A stretch of 44,353 nt of DNA from Deltaproteobacteria bacterium (GCA_026417175.1 JAOADT010000018.1:1-44353); one strand, 5' to 3'; counted from the stretch's first letter, positions 26,336 through 34,081 are shown. Program-made: numbers and translations. Notes: a model not told the origin generated them from the letters alone.

Positions 26336-27405
26336 ATTTTTTCTCCTCTGTCAGACATGTAGCATCCTAGAAATTTGAAAAAGTCGGTCTCCTTCTTCAC
26401 ATCCTCTAACGCTTTTTTCACATTTTCTTCCTTTTCAGACCCGTGAAAATCTGTGTAGAATAGATAACGTCCCGGATCGCTTCTTTTAGGTCTTGACTCT
26501 ATCTTGGTGAGGTTGATGCCATACTCGGAGAATATCTTTAAAACCCGAAAAAGGGCCCCAGGTTCGTGTTTAGTACCAAATATTATCGAACATTTATCCC
26601 CATCATTCGCCCTACTATTTGAAAGCACAGCGAATCTTGTGACGTTATCGGGATGGTCTTCCACATTTTCCTTTATGATGTCAAGGTTATAGATGCTAGC
26701 GCAAAGTTTGCTGGCTATAACGCAGACCCCTTTCAGTCTGTTTTCTGATAACATTTTTGCAGCCCCCGCTGTATCATAATACGGTCTTGGTTCAAGTTTA
26801 TGTCTACTTATGAAATCCCTGCACTGATTTAGAGCTTGGGGATGGGAATAAACTATCTTAAGATCCCTATAATCTTCATCTGGTAAAGCAAGAAGACAAT
26901 GATGGATAGGAAGATTCACTTCTCCTACCATGTACAATTTAGTGCTCAAAAGAAGATCCAAAACTCTAGAAATTCCTCCCTCAAGAGAATTCTCGATTGG
27001 GACTATTCCGAAATCAAGTATCCCTTTTTCGGTTTCCTCAAAGACCTCTTCAAATTCCATACAAGGAATGGGAATGCAATTACGATCGAACTTAGTAGCA
27101 GCAATCTCACTAAATGCACCGTGTTCTCCCTGAAATCCTATAAGCCTCAATCCCTGTGTCTGAACATCCCTACTTCGCTCTAAAATCAATCCAAAAAGTT
27201 TTTCAGTAAAACCTTTGTCAATCAGATAACTTGGGTGTCTCTCGGCATTTGTGAGGATCTCTCTTTCTCTTTGTGTATCTATTATATGGTCTTTCAATCT
27301 CCCTATTTTTAGAGAAATTTCAAACCTCTCATCTAAAAGCTGAAGAATCTTTTTATCAATCTGATCAATCCGTTTTCTTAACGTCTTAATCTCACTCTCT
27401 TTCAT
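26332..27405 (-). CDS. pheA: Bifunctional chorismate mutase/prephenate dehydratase
   Basis: The 357-aa P-protein has an N-terminal AroQ chorismate mutase (about 1-85, LRKRIDQIDKKILQLLDERF). A prephenate dehydratase domain follows (about 90-265), with GFQGEHGAFSE, GIVPIENSLEGGI and the catalytic region DNVTRFAVL. A C-terminal ACT domain (about 275-350) carries GALFRVLKIFSEYGIN and the phenylalanine-binding E-S-R-P motif. The enzyme should therefore be feedback-inhibited by phenylalanine. Its mutase also supplies prephenate to TyrA. It overlaps aroC by 14 bp. Confidence 0.96.
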   Translation of the reverse strand: MKESEIKTLRKRIDQIDKKILQLLDERFEISLKIGRLKDHIIDTQREREILTNAERHPSYLIDKGFTEKLFGLILERSRDVQTQGLRLIGFQGEHGAFSEIAATKFDRNCIPIPCMEFEEVFEETEKGILDFGIVPIENSLEGGISRVLDLLLSTKLYMVGEVNLPIHHCLLALPDEDYRDLKIVYSHPQALNQCRDFISRHKLEPRPYYDTAGAAKMLSENRLKGVCVIASKLCASIYNLDIIKENVEDHPDNVTRFAVLSNSRANDGDKCSIIFGTKHEPGALFRVLKIFSEYGINLTKIESRPKRSDPGRYLFYTDFHGSEKEENVKKALEDVKKETDFFKFLGCYMSDRGEKI

Positions 27406-28393
27406 GCCACACCCTCCCTATTATCTGTTCCATAAGCATAAGATCGGCGATTACTATGCTACATGCCGCTTCAAGAATGACTGGGATTCTCAAAGCAAAA
27501 CATGTATCATGTCTACCTTTTATTTCTATCTCAGTTCTTTGACCTGTTTTTAGATCTATGGTCCATTGCTTCTTTTTTAAGCTTGGGGTGGGCCTTACCG
27601 CTACTCTAAAAACAACATCATTACCATTTGTAATCCCACCTTGGACACCCCCACAGTTATTGGTTCTTGTCTTACCGTCTGCTGATAATATCTCATCATT
27701 ATATTCAGATCCCTTCATACGAGATGAATCAAAGCCTCTACCGAACTCTATACCTTTTACCCCTGGAATCGAAAAAACCATATGGCTCACTAATGACTCA
27801 AAGCTATCAAAAAATGGTTCCCCAAGCCCTGATGGAACATTACTTACTCTGCATTCCACAATACCACCAAGTGTATCACCACTTCTTTCCGCCTCTTCTA
27901 TTAGGGTGAGAAAATCTGTTTTTCCTCCAATCTCAACTACCTCTGCATAAGTCTCTACAGGTTTTATGATCTTCTTTGCCACGACCCCTGCTGCACAAAT
28001 GGCCACCGTCATCCTTCCTGAGAACTGTCCACCTCCTCTCGGGTCGTTAAACCCTCCATATTTTTTGTTAGCAACAAAATCTGCGTGGCCTGGTCTAGGA
28101 AGAAATGCCATCTCTTCATAACTCTTTGAAAGAACATCTTTATTCTCAAAGAGAATCACTATTGGAGAGCCGTCTGTTCTCCCTTTGTAAAGTCCAGATT
28201 TAATGAAAGGAATATCTTCCTCATTTCTTTGGGTTACCCCTCTTAAATTTGGTCTTCTTCTTTTTAGGTCTTCTTTAAAATCGTCGATTGTAAGCGGTAA
28301 ACCAGTTGGGCATCCATCTATTACTACACCTACTATTTCTCCATGAGATTTACCAATTATCGTTATTCTGAATAGTCTTCCAAAGGTGTTCAT
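27392..28393 (-). CDS. aroC: Chorismate synthase
   Basis: The 333-aa FMNH2-dependent enzyme converts EPSP to chorismate. GKSHGEIVGVVIDGCPTG, GRTDGSPI and FNDPRGGGQFSGRMT are signature motifs, and CGGVQGGITNG and RHDTC follow. The ATG at 28393 forms an ATGA overlap with the aroA stop and gives the standard MNTFGRLF start; a longer frame from 28447 would add 18 atypical residues. It is the branch point of the pathway, followed directly by pheA. Confidence 0.97.
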   Translation of the reverse strand: MNTFGRLFRITIIGKSHGEIVGVVIDGCPTGLPLTIDDFKEDLKRRRPNLRGVTQRNEEDIPFIKSGLYKGRTDGSPIVILFENKDVLSKSYEEMAFLPRPGHADFVANKKYGGFNDPRGGGQFSGRMTVAICAAGVVAKKIIKPVETYAEVVEIGGKTDFLTLIEEAERSGDTLGGIVECRVSNVPSGLGEPFFDSFESLVSHMVFSIPGVKGIEFGRGFDSSRMKGSEYNDEILSADGKTRTNNCGGVQGGITNGNDVVFRVAVRPTPSLKKKQWTIDLKTGQRTEIEIKGRHDTCFALRIPVILEAACSIVIADLMLMEQIIGRVWHERE

Positions 28394-29646
28394 CTTCTTA
28401 TCCTTGAAAGTTCCTTGAAGAATTCTGGGTAAGATTTTTTTGTGCATCGGGGATTTAATATTTCAATCCCTTCATCACTTCTTAATCCCAAAATGGCAAA
28501 AGCCATGGCAATCCTATGGTCTTGGTGTGGGTCTATTGTCCCGCCTTTTATTGAGCTTCTACCCTCTATGGTTATGATGGTCCCATTAAGTTCAAAGTTG
28601 ATTCCTAATCTTTTAAATCCTTCACACATACTTAAAAGTCTGTTACTCTCCTTAAATAGTTGCCTTTCAACACCGTAAATCGTACTTTTGCCTTCTGCGC
28701 AGGCAGCAAGAACACAGAGTGGCGGAAAAAGGTCAGGGCAATCGGATACATCAAATTTAAAAGGTTTGATTCTGTCTTTCTGGACCCATACACCTTCGGG
28801 TGTAACTTCTACTTTGGCTCCACATTGGTAAAGAGCATCAATAATACGTCTGTCAGCTTGCTCTGACTGATAAACTAAATTCTTTACGAAAATGCTTCCA
28901 GAGATTGCAGCTCCTACAAGGAAAAAAGACGCAGAAGACCAGTCCCCTTCTACGGTATAAGTGAGAGGTTGTAAACTTTGACCCCCCTGAATGTATATGG
29001 CGGACAGATGATCTTGTGCTTCAATTTTAACTCCTGCCATTTTTAATATCTCTAATGTCATACGAATGTAAGGCTTACTTTTTGCTTCCTTTATGTGAAG
29101 GAAGGAATCTTTCTCTGTAAGGGGGAGACAAAAGAGGAGTCCCGAGATAATTTGCGAAGTTAAGCTCCCATCTAATGTAGTACTGGCGCCTTTCACTCTT
29201 CCCTTAACCCTTACAGGCAAATATCCGTTATCGCTTGTACAGTGGATATTGAATTCTCTCAGTTCGTCTAAATTTCCAATTGGTCTTTTCTTTAAAGTCC
29301 CTCGACCATCTACTATTAATTCTTCATCCTTTAGGGCACAGATAGGGATAAACATTCGGGCACAAAGTCCGCTTTCTAAGCAATCAATAAGGCTATCCTT
29401 TATTGGACTTTTAAGACCGTTCGTGCCTTCTACTATTACTCTTCTATCCTCCACCTTAAAACTCCCACCAAGCCTATTAACAAGCGAAATTGATGCCAGC
29501 CCATCGTCAGAAAATGATGGATCTATTATGGTCGATTTTCCACAGGCAAGTAGAGAAGCCGCAATGGCTCTTATTGTCATACTTTTTGAGGGAGGAGCCA
29601 CTAACTCTCCTTCAATTAAAGCGGATTTAATCACAATTGAGTCCAT
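28390..29646 (-). CDS. aroA: EPSP synthase (3-phosphoshikimate 1-carboxyvinyltransferase)
   Basis: The 418-aa enzyme adds the enolpyruvyl group of PEP to shikimate-3-phosphate. Visible motifs are the N-terminal APPSKSMTIRA, LTSQIISGLLF-type substrate loop, EGDWSSASFFL, and the C-terminal DPHQDHRIAMAFA. CESGLCARMF stands where many enzymes read GN-G-T-R/LRF, so the N-terminal PEP loop is a divergent form (C-A-R-M). It overlaps aroEK by 20 bp and aroC by 4 bp. Confidence 0.95.
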   Translation of the reverse strand: MDSIVIKSALIEGELVAPPSKSMTIRAIAASLLACGKSTIIDPSFSDDGLASISLVNRLGGSFKVEDRRVIVEGTNGLKSPIKDSLIDCLESGLCARMFIPICALKDEELIVDGRGTLKKRPIGNLDELREFNIHCTSDNGYLPVRVKGRVKGASTTLDGSLTSQIISGLLFCLPLTEKDSFLHIKEAKSKPYIRMTLEILKMAGVKIEAQDHLSAIYIQGGQSLQPLTYTVEGDWSSASFFLVGAAISGSIFVKNLVYQSEQADRRIIDALYQCGAKVEVTPEGVWVQKDRIKPFKFDVSDCPDLFPPLCVLAACAEGKSTIYGVERQLFKESNRLLSMCEGFKRLGINFELNGTIITIEGRSSIKGGTIDPHQDHRIAMAFAILGLRSDEGIEILNPRCTKKSYPEFFKELSRIRR

Positions 29647-30916
29647 ACTCGATCTCCGTTTTTAGCATATCTGATATTTTGTGAGCCGTTCTATCTTTAG
29701 TTGAGATTAAGATGTCCGCTGTCTCAGCATAAAAAGGTGTCCTTTCCTTAATGAGTTTATGGATATTCCAATGACTGAGCAACGGGCGGTTCCCACTACC
29801 GTCTGTACGGTCAATAACCGTTTTTTCATCTATCCACAGCCATATGGTTGTTGCCTTTTTCTTCAAAAACTCTCTCACCTTTTTACTCAGAACCGAACCA
29901 CCTCCTAGGGAAATCACAGCTCCTTCTTTCCTGTTTATGAGTTGTGTCACAATTCTTTCTTCAATCAATCTGAAATAACTTTCGCCTTTTTCTTTGAATA
30001 TTCTGTCTATGCTCAAACCCTCCTGTGCCTGTATCACCTCATCTGTATCTACGAATTCGACTCCCAATTTCTGTGCCAGCAACCTTCCTATGGTAGTTTT
30101 ACCCGAGCCCATGAATCCCACAAGACACAGCGTTTTTTTTCTCTTTCTGGGCCCAAAAGCCGCGTTTTCAAGAATTTTGTATGAGATCTCAACGTTCAAA
30201 AAATGTTTGATAGAGTATATTGCCTGAAAAAGGAGCCAGTCTCTGCCATCTATGTATTTTACGCCTCTTTCCTCTAATTTCTTTCTCCTTTTTTCTGTTT
30301 GAACATAATTAGCATCGAGAACCACTTGCCCTTCTTTTAAAAAGTGCTCGTACTCGAAAGCAACCCCCGCAGGTAAACAGTAGATCAATACATCCATATC
30401 TCTCATTTTGTGTTTGTCCGCGAGTGATAATACCCGCCCTCGAAAGAGATCTGCAATTTCTTTAGCCTTTTCTTCAGTTCTATTGAAAATGTAGGGAGAC
30501 GTATATAGAGAGAGAAAAAATGCTACTGCTTTTGCAGATCCACCAGCTCCAAGGATGGCAACCTTCTTTCCCTCTATCTCTACACCATTTTTTGCCAATG
30601 CTGCTCTTACACCATCTACATCAGTATTAAAAGCAAAAGTTTTATCGCCAGAAAACAATATAGTATTTGCTGCCCCCACTTTTTTCACCAAATCTTCTCT
30701 TTCGTCAACGTACCTTAAAATGTCTTCCTTGTATGGACTAGTTACGTTTAAACCTGATATCCCTATCTTTTTTCCAACCTTAATAGCTTCTTCTGCTGAA
30801 TCGACAACGAAAGCAAGGTAATTGGCATTTATCTTTTTTTTCTGAAACAGGGATCTGAATATTTGAGGGCTTTTACTGTGAAATACAGGACGACCTATAA
30901 CTGCGTATATAAGCAT
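29627..30916 (-). CDS. aroEK: Shikimate dehydrogenase-shikimate kinase fusion
   Basis: The 429-aa fusion carries two consecutive pathway enzymes. The N-terminal shikimate dehydrogenase (about 1-252) has GRPVFHSKSP, the catalytic lysine in NVTSPYK63, FNTDVDG and the NADP loop GAGGSAKAV. The C-terminal shikimate kinase (about 260-429) has P-loop GFMGSGKTT (267-275), FVDTDEVI and VISLGGGSVL. The order in the protein is kinase after dehydrogenase, matching the reaction order. Most bacteria encode these as separate proteins. No internal start or stop suggests a sequencing artefact. It overlaps aroD by 22 bp. Confidence 0.95.
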   Translation of the reverse strand: MLIYAVIGRPVFHSKSPQIFRSLFQKKKINANYLAFVVDSAEEAIKVGKKIGISGLNVTSPYKEDILRYVDEREDLVKKVGAANTILFSGDKTFAFNTDVDGVRAALAKNGVEIEGKKVAILGAGGSAKAVAFFLSLYTSPYIFNRTEEKAKEIADLFRGRVLSLADKHKMRDMDVLIYCLPAGVAFEYEHFLKEGQVVLDANYVQTEKRRKKLEERGVKYIDGRDWLLFQAIYSIKHFLNVEISYKILENAAFGPRKRKKTLCLVGFMGSGKTTIGRLLAQKLGVEFVDTDEVIQAQEGLSIDRIFKEKGESYFRLIEERIVTQLINRKEGAVISLGGGSVLSKKVREFLKKKATTIWLWIDEKTVIDRTDGSGNRPLLSHWNIHKLIKERTPFYAETADILISTKDRTAHKISDMLKTEIEYGLNCD

Positions 30917-31563
30917 TCTCTACCCTCAAAGAGAAGAGCTAATATTTCCTCAAGCACGTACTTTTCTATCTGTCCTTCTGCTGTCTCCTTACCCTCTCTG
31001 TAAGAAGCAAAAGTAAAAGGACTTCCAAGCACCACAGAAAGAATTCTCGTTATCTTTCCCTTTTCTCCCATCCCCGTGACTATTACTCTACCCTTAAACT
31101 CTGGAAGTTTAAGAAGTCTAAGTAAATTTAGATTGTCTTCGTCTTTTCTGACTTTGCACGATATCTTCCCGTAATCACCAATAGAAAGACACGTAGAGAG
31201 AATTCTTCTAAGCTCAGAAAAGGGCTCTGTCTTTTCAAAGTCATGATAAGAAACGATGAGTTTTGAACCCTTCTCCTTCGCTTTTTTTCTTACCCGATAG
31301 ATGAATTCAAAAGGGGATTGAATGTCTACATCAACGTACGAAGCTCCATGGTCTATGGCTTCAATCAACAGCTCCTCCCTTTTTTGTTCTGGGATTTCTC
31401 CTTCCCTGAATGTTGCTATGAGATTTTTATGGGAAGAAAAGATTTTTCTCACATCCTCTCTTTCTATTTTCATTCTGTCCATTCGAATCTCTGCAAATTC
31501 GACTTTGTCCAAAACTTCTAAACACTCCTCAATAGATACATCTCCTATGCTTACACAAACCAT
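30895..31563 (-). CDS. aroD: Type I 3-dehydroquinate dehydratase
   Basis: The 222-aa class I enzyme dehydrates 3-dehydroquinate through a Schiff base. FAEIRMDRM (E-x-R-x-D), the catalytic His in VSYHDFEKT, and the lysine in GKISCKV are visible. The ATG at 31563 follows GAGGAGGT at ideal spacing; the upstream TTG frame start at 31578 falls on that ribosome-binding site and is rejected. It overlaps the aroB end by 35 bp. Confidence 0.94.
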   Translation of the reverse strand: MVCVSIGDVSIEECLEVLDKVEFAEIRMDRMKIEREDVRKIFSSHKNLIATFREGEIPEQKREELLIEAIDHGASYVDVDIQSPFEFIYRVRKKAKEKGSKLIVSYHDFEKTEPFSELRRILSTCLSIGDYGKISCKVRKDEDNLNLLRLLKLPEFKGRVIVTGMGEKGKITRILSVVLGSPFTFASYREGKETAEGQIEKYVLEEILALLFEGRECLYTQL

Positions 31564-32563
31564 CAAAAACCTCCTCAAGTGCTTTAAGTTTCACCTTTTC
31601 TAGCTTCGAACAACCGATTCTCTCTATGAGAACAATGGTTATCAGGTCATTTTCCCTTTTTTTATCTGCTTTGATCCTTCTAACGATTTTTCGAAAACTT
31701 GGTTTGAAGTCTACTGGTAACCCAAATTTATCTAATACTTTTTTTATCTTTGATGCCTCTTCGGGACTTAAAACTCCCCATTTCAGAGAAAACTTGAGCT
31801 CTAGCAACATGCCGACTGAAATAGCGCGCCCGTGACTTAGATTACACGTCGTCTCTATCGCGTGTCCAAAGGTGTGACCAAAATTCAGTTTCTTTCTTTC
31901 GCCGTTATCTTTTTCATCTTTTTCCACAATGGCACTTTTTACTAATAGTGATTCGTAAATTATGTCCCTTAGAAGCTCTTTGTCTTTCAATTCAGGAAGC
32001 GGAAGATGTTCAAGTGTTTCAAACAAGGTTCTATTTCCTATAATCCCGTGTTTTATAATCTCCGCAAAACCATTCTCCCATTCCTCGTGAGGAAGAGTCT
32101 CCAAAAATTTTGGGTCGATCACCACAAAAGAAGGTTGAGTAACAGTTCCTATCACATTCTTAATTCCGCTAAAATTAACGCCGTTTTTTCCACCAATAGA
32201 TGCGTCTACCTGGGCAAGTAAGCTAGTGGGAACGAAACCGAAAGAAATACCCCTCATGAATGTTGATCCCACAAAACCGGTTATATCGAGAATAACCCCA
32301 CCGCCTACACCAATAAGCCAAGTGTCTCTGTCAGTCTCAAACTTTAGGAGCTTTCTGTAGATGTCCTGAATAGTTTTCAAGCTTTTATTTTTTTCCCTTC
32401 CCTCGATTCTTATGACGTAAGGTGTATCAAGAGACCTCCCATAGATTTTCCAAACATTCTCATCAAATATAAATACGCTCTTCTTTTTACCCAAAAATCT
32501 CTCTAAATGAAAGAGATACTCGCCGAAAACTATTCTAGACTCCTTAAGCCGAATCTCTTTCAT
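31529..32563 (-). CDS. aroB: 3-Dehydroquinate synthase
   Basis: The 344-aa NAD- and metal-dependent enzyme cyclises DAHP to 3-dehydroquinate. [30 protein letters not shown] covers the nucleotide site. [11 protein letters not shown], the metal ligands in [11 protein letters not shown] and [12 protein letters not shown] are typical. The ATG at 32563 has TAGGAG five bases upstream; the open frame from 32584 is not preferred. It overlaps aroF by 20 bp. Confidence 0.96.
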   Translation of the reverse strand: MKEIRLKESRIVFGEYLFHLERFLGKKKSVFIFDENVWKIYGRSLDTPYVIRIEGREKNKSLKTIQDIYRKLLKFETDRDTWLIGVGGGVILDITGFVGSTFMRGISFGFVPTSLLAQVDASIGGKNGVNFSGIKNVIGTVTQPSFVVIDPKFLETLPHEEWENGFAEIIKHGIIGNRTLFETLEHLPLPELKDKELLRDIIYESLLVKSAIVEKDEKDNGERKKLNFGHTFGHAIETTCNLSHGRAISVGMLLELKFSLKWGVLSPEEASKIKKVLDKFGLPVDFKPSFRKIVRRIKADKKRENDLITIVLIERIGCSKLEKVKLKALEEVFDGLCKHRRCIY

Positions 32564-33374
32564 AAAAACTCCTAATAGTCTCATTCAACTTTCTTATTTT
32601 TTCCATCAGGTTCTCGAATTCGCTAGGTCGTAAAGACTGTTCTCTATCTGACAGGGCTGTCTCCGGGTTTATGTGGACCTCAATCATAAGACCGTCTGCG
32701 CCCGCAGCCAAAGCAGCAAGACTAAGTGAAGGCACTAAAGATGCACGTCCTGCCGCATGTGAAGGATCTACTATGACCGGAAGAAAAGTGATTTCTTTCA
32801 GTACAGACACTGCACTAATGTCAAGAGTGTTTCTAGTTGCCTTTTCAAACGTTCTTATCCCTCTCTCACACAGGATAACGTCGTAATTTCCTTCCGCAAG
32901 AATGTACTCAGCGCAGCTTAACCATTCGTCTATTGTGGAATGCATACCTCTCTTTAAAAGAACGGGCTTCCTTGCTTTTCCCACCTCTTTAAGAAGAGAA
33001 AAGTTTTGCATATTTCGTGCTCCTATTTGTAGAACATCAGCATACTCGCATACCCAAGATACATCCCTCGGATCCATAACTTCGGTAACTATGGGCAATC
33101 CAGTTTCTTCCCTTGCCTTTTTGAGTATCTTTAATCCTTTAAGACCGAGACCTTGAAAAGCGTAAGGAGAAGTCCTAGGCTTGAAAGCCCCACCCCTTAG
33201 CATATGGGCACCGGCTTTCTTTACGGCTAAAGCAGTTTCTATAGTTTGTCTCTCATTTTCCACTGAACAGGGACCGGCGATTACTACAAACTCTTTACCA
33301 ACCTTTATCCCCTCTACTTCTACTAATCTTGTTCTATCCTCTCCTTTTAAGACAAGCTTTATGTTTTCCTTCAT
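32544..33374 (-). CDS. aroF: DAHP synthase, type I-beta, catalytic core only
   Basis: The 276-aa enzyme condenses PEP with erythrose-4-phosphate, the first committed step. AGPCSVEN (34-40), [17 protein letters not shown] (61-77), the metal cysteine in GPCS, and [13 protein letters not shown] place it in the I-beta/KDO8P-synthase group. It begins almost directly at the barrel, with no N-terminal ferredoxin-like or ACT domain and no chorismate-mutase fusion, so no allosteric site is visible. The ATG at 33374 has AAGGAG seven bases upstream. It is the first enzyme gene after the attenuator, so leader control may substitute for feedback inhibition. Confidence 0.95.
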   Translation of the reverse strand: MKENIKLVLKGEDRTRLVEVEGIKVGKEFVVIAGPCSVENERQTIETALAVKKAGAHMLRGGAFKPRTSPYAFQGLGLKGLKILKKAREETGLPIVTEVMDPRDVSWVCEYADVLQIGARNMQNFSLLKEVGKARKPVLLKRGMHSTIDEWLSCAEYILAEGNYDVILCERGIRTFEKATRNTLDISAVSVLKEITFLPVIVDPSHAAGRASLVPSLSLAALAAGADGLMIEVHINPETALSDREQSLRPSEFENLMEKIRKLNETIRSFYERDSA

Positions 33375-33398
33375 ATGTTCACTCCTTAAAAGAGCAAT

Positions 33399-33435
33399 AA
33401 AAAAGGGCCATGAGTGAGTTTTGCACTCATGGCCC
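33399..33435 (-). terminator. Intrinsic terminator (attenuator) in the aromatic operon leader
   Basis: On the minus strand GGGCCATGAGTG (33435-33424) pairs perfectly over 12 bp with CACTCATGGCCC (33416-33405) around a 7-nt loop, followed by T6 and then ATT. This is a strong rho-independent terminator placed 25 bp before the aroF start codon, with aroF reading in the same direction. It can only make sense as a conditional (attenuation) terminator. Confidence 0.93.
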
Positions 33436-33474
33436 CCAAAAATGCCCCTTTTTCCTTAAGGGGGGCCCGAGTGC
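33423..33474 (-). promoter_or_regulatory. Antiterminator pairing of the aromatic attenuator
   Basis: GCACTC (33474-33469) and GGCCCCC (33467-33461), which lie in the last codons of the leader ORF, pair with GAGTGC (33428-33423) and GGGGGCC (33437-33431). This gives 13 bp with a 1x2 internal loop. The pairing uses the 5' arm of the terminator, so the two structures exclude each other. A small competing stem of CCCCTT (33463-33458) with AAGGGG (33450-33445) forms earlier during transcription and would favour termination when the leader is not translated. Confidence 0.8.
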
Positions 33475-33542
33475 AAATAACCGTAAAAATAAAACCACCA
33501 ATATATCTTTGAGGATAAATCTTTATAAATTTTTGTCATCAT
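33456..33542 (-). CDS. Aromatic leader peptide controlling the aro-phe-tyr-trp operon
   Basis: This 28-codon ORF is too short for routine gene callers. It starts with two ATG codons (33542, 33539) and ends at TAA (33458-33456). Residues 14-22 read Y-W-W-F-Y-F-Y-G-Y; in total 2 Trp, 2 Phe and 5 Tyr among 28. The aromatic run (33503-33477) ends just before the antiterminator arm (33474-33461). A ribosome stalled at the Trp, Phe or early Tyr codons would leave that arm free, while one reaching the stop would cover it. This is the logic of trpL and pheL leaders, here for all three aromatic amino acids. No strong Shine-Dalgarno is visible; the predicted mRNA start is only 5-8 bases upstream. Confidence 0.9.
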   Translation of the reverse strand: MMTKIYKDLSSKIYWWFYFYGYLHSGPP

Positions 33543-33564
33543 CTTGTACTAAAATTAGTACAAG
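33543..33564 (-). promoter_or_regulatory. Perfect 22-bp palindrome, TrpR-like operator
   Basis: Half-sites CTTGTACTAA and TTAGTACAAG are perfect inverted repeats around a 2-bp centre. They cover the -10 box and the predicted start of the aromatic operon. The outer GTACT/AGTAC matches the ends of Escherichia coli TrpR operators, but the gap between them is 6 bp here against 8 bp there. The binding protein is therefore either a TrpR relative with altered geometry or another repressor; no regulator gene is in the window. Confidence 0.75.
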
Positions 33565-33581
33565 TCGTTGAGGAATGTCAA
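33554..33581 (-). promoter_or_regulatory. Promoter of the aromatic supra-operon
   Basis: TTGACA (33581-33576) is followed after 16 bp by ACTAAT (33559-33554), preceded by TG as an extended -10 (TGT-ACTAAT). Predicted start is near 33550-33547. The palindromic operator overlaps the -10, so a bound repressor would exclude RNA polymerase. Confidence 0.65.
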
Positions 33582-33670
33582 GAATTTTCTAATGGGTTTA
33601 CTTTAATTACTCTATCGTCGTTGATCATTGGAGTCTTTTATGATAGATATAGTCATACTTTTCGATTTAT

Positions 33671-33742
33671 GCCGATGTGGCTCAGTGGAAGAGCAGCTCA
33701 CTCGTAATGAGCAGGTCGTGGGTTCGAATCCCACCATCGGCT
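33671..33742 (+). tRNA. tRNA-Thr (anticodon CGU)
   Basis: A complete cloverleaf can be drawn. Acceptor arms are GCCGATG and CATCGGC, and the D arm is GCTC...GAGC with AGTGGAA in the loop. The anticodon stem is GCTCA/TGAGC with loop CTCGTAA, so the anticodon is CGT (reads ACG, Thr). The T arm is GTGGG-TTCGAAT-CCCAC. The discriminator base is T and no CCA is encoded. A T6 tract begins at the discriminator and may end transcription right at the mature 3' end. It is divergent from the aromatic operon. Confidence 0.96.
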
Positions 33743-33747
33743 TTTTT

Positions 33748-34081
33748 GATTTCCAAAATTACAGAGCTTCAGACACGACTACATAGAGGGTCTTTCACAA
33801 ATAACTTATAATATTTTATTCCTTTACATCCTATCTACACTGATGAGTCTCTCTATTAATATTTCAGATCCTGAGGGGGTTGATTTTTCTATAAGGGACA
33901 AAAACCATTAATCTACAGAATTATACCTTTGAATGTTCCACAAAACAGGCTGTAAATATTAAAAAAGAGAAAAAGGCAAAAAGAGCTAGAATTCTAATTG
34001 TCCTTATCATTTCTCTTGATTATTTTTGTTTTTCTAAGACAAGAAGAACTAGACTCCCCGGAAGTCTCATATAACCTTTAT
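33748..34081. other. Intergenic region between tRNA-Thr and katG
   Basis: This AT-rich stretch has no long ORF. It holds a possible 29-codon lipoprotein-like ORF on the minus strand (listed separately) and a small 5-bp inverted repeat, AGACT...AGTCT, near 34052-34068. A TATAAT near 33808 has no convincing -35 partner. Nothing else was recognised. Confidence 0.4.
33921..34010 (-). CDS. Possible 29-aa lipoprotein-like small ORF
   Basis: The minus-strand ORF would encode a basic start (MIRTIR), a hydrophobic stretch of about 14 residues and then I-F-T-A-C, resembling a lipobox with Cys at residue 22, followed by only seven residues. This is the plan of entericidin-type mini-lipoproteins. The lipobox has F at -3, the ribosome-binding site is weak (AAGAGA directly before ATG), and AT-rich DNA gives hydrophobic ORFs by chance. 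It lies about 110 bp downstream of katG on the same strand. It could well be spurious. Confidence 0.25.
   Translation of the reverse strand: MIRTIRILALFAFFSFLIFTACFVEHSKV

Noticed and set aside
33386-33430. 14-codon ORF starting at the ATG inside the terminator (33430, minus)
   Set aside because: It lies within the terminator stem and T tract and has no ribosome-binding site; the sequence is constrained by RNA structure.
33375-33550. T-box riboswitch as the explanation of the aroF leader
   Set aside because: No T-box consensus (AGGGTGGNACCGCG) or Stem I features are present, while a translated-looking aromatic ORF and mutually exclusive stems explain the leader fully.
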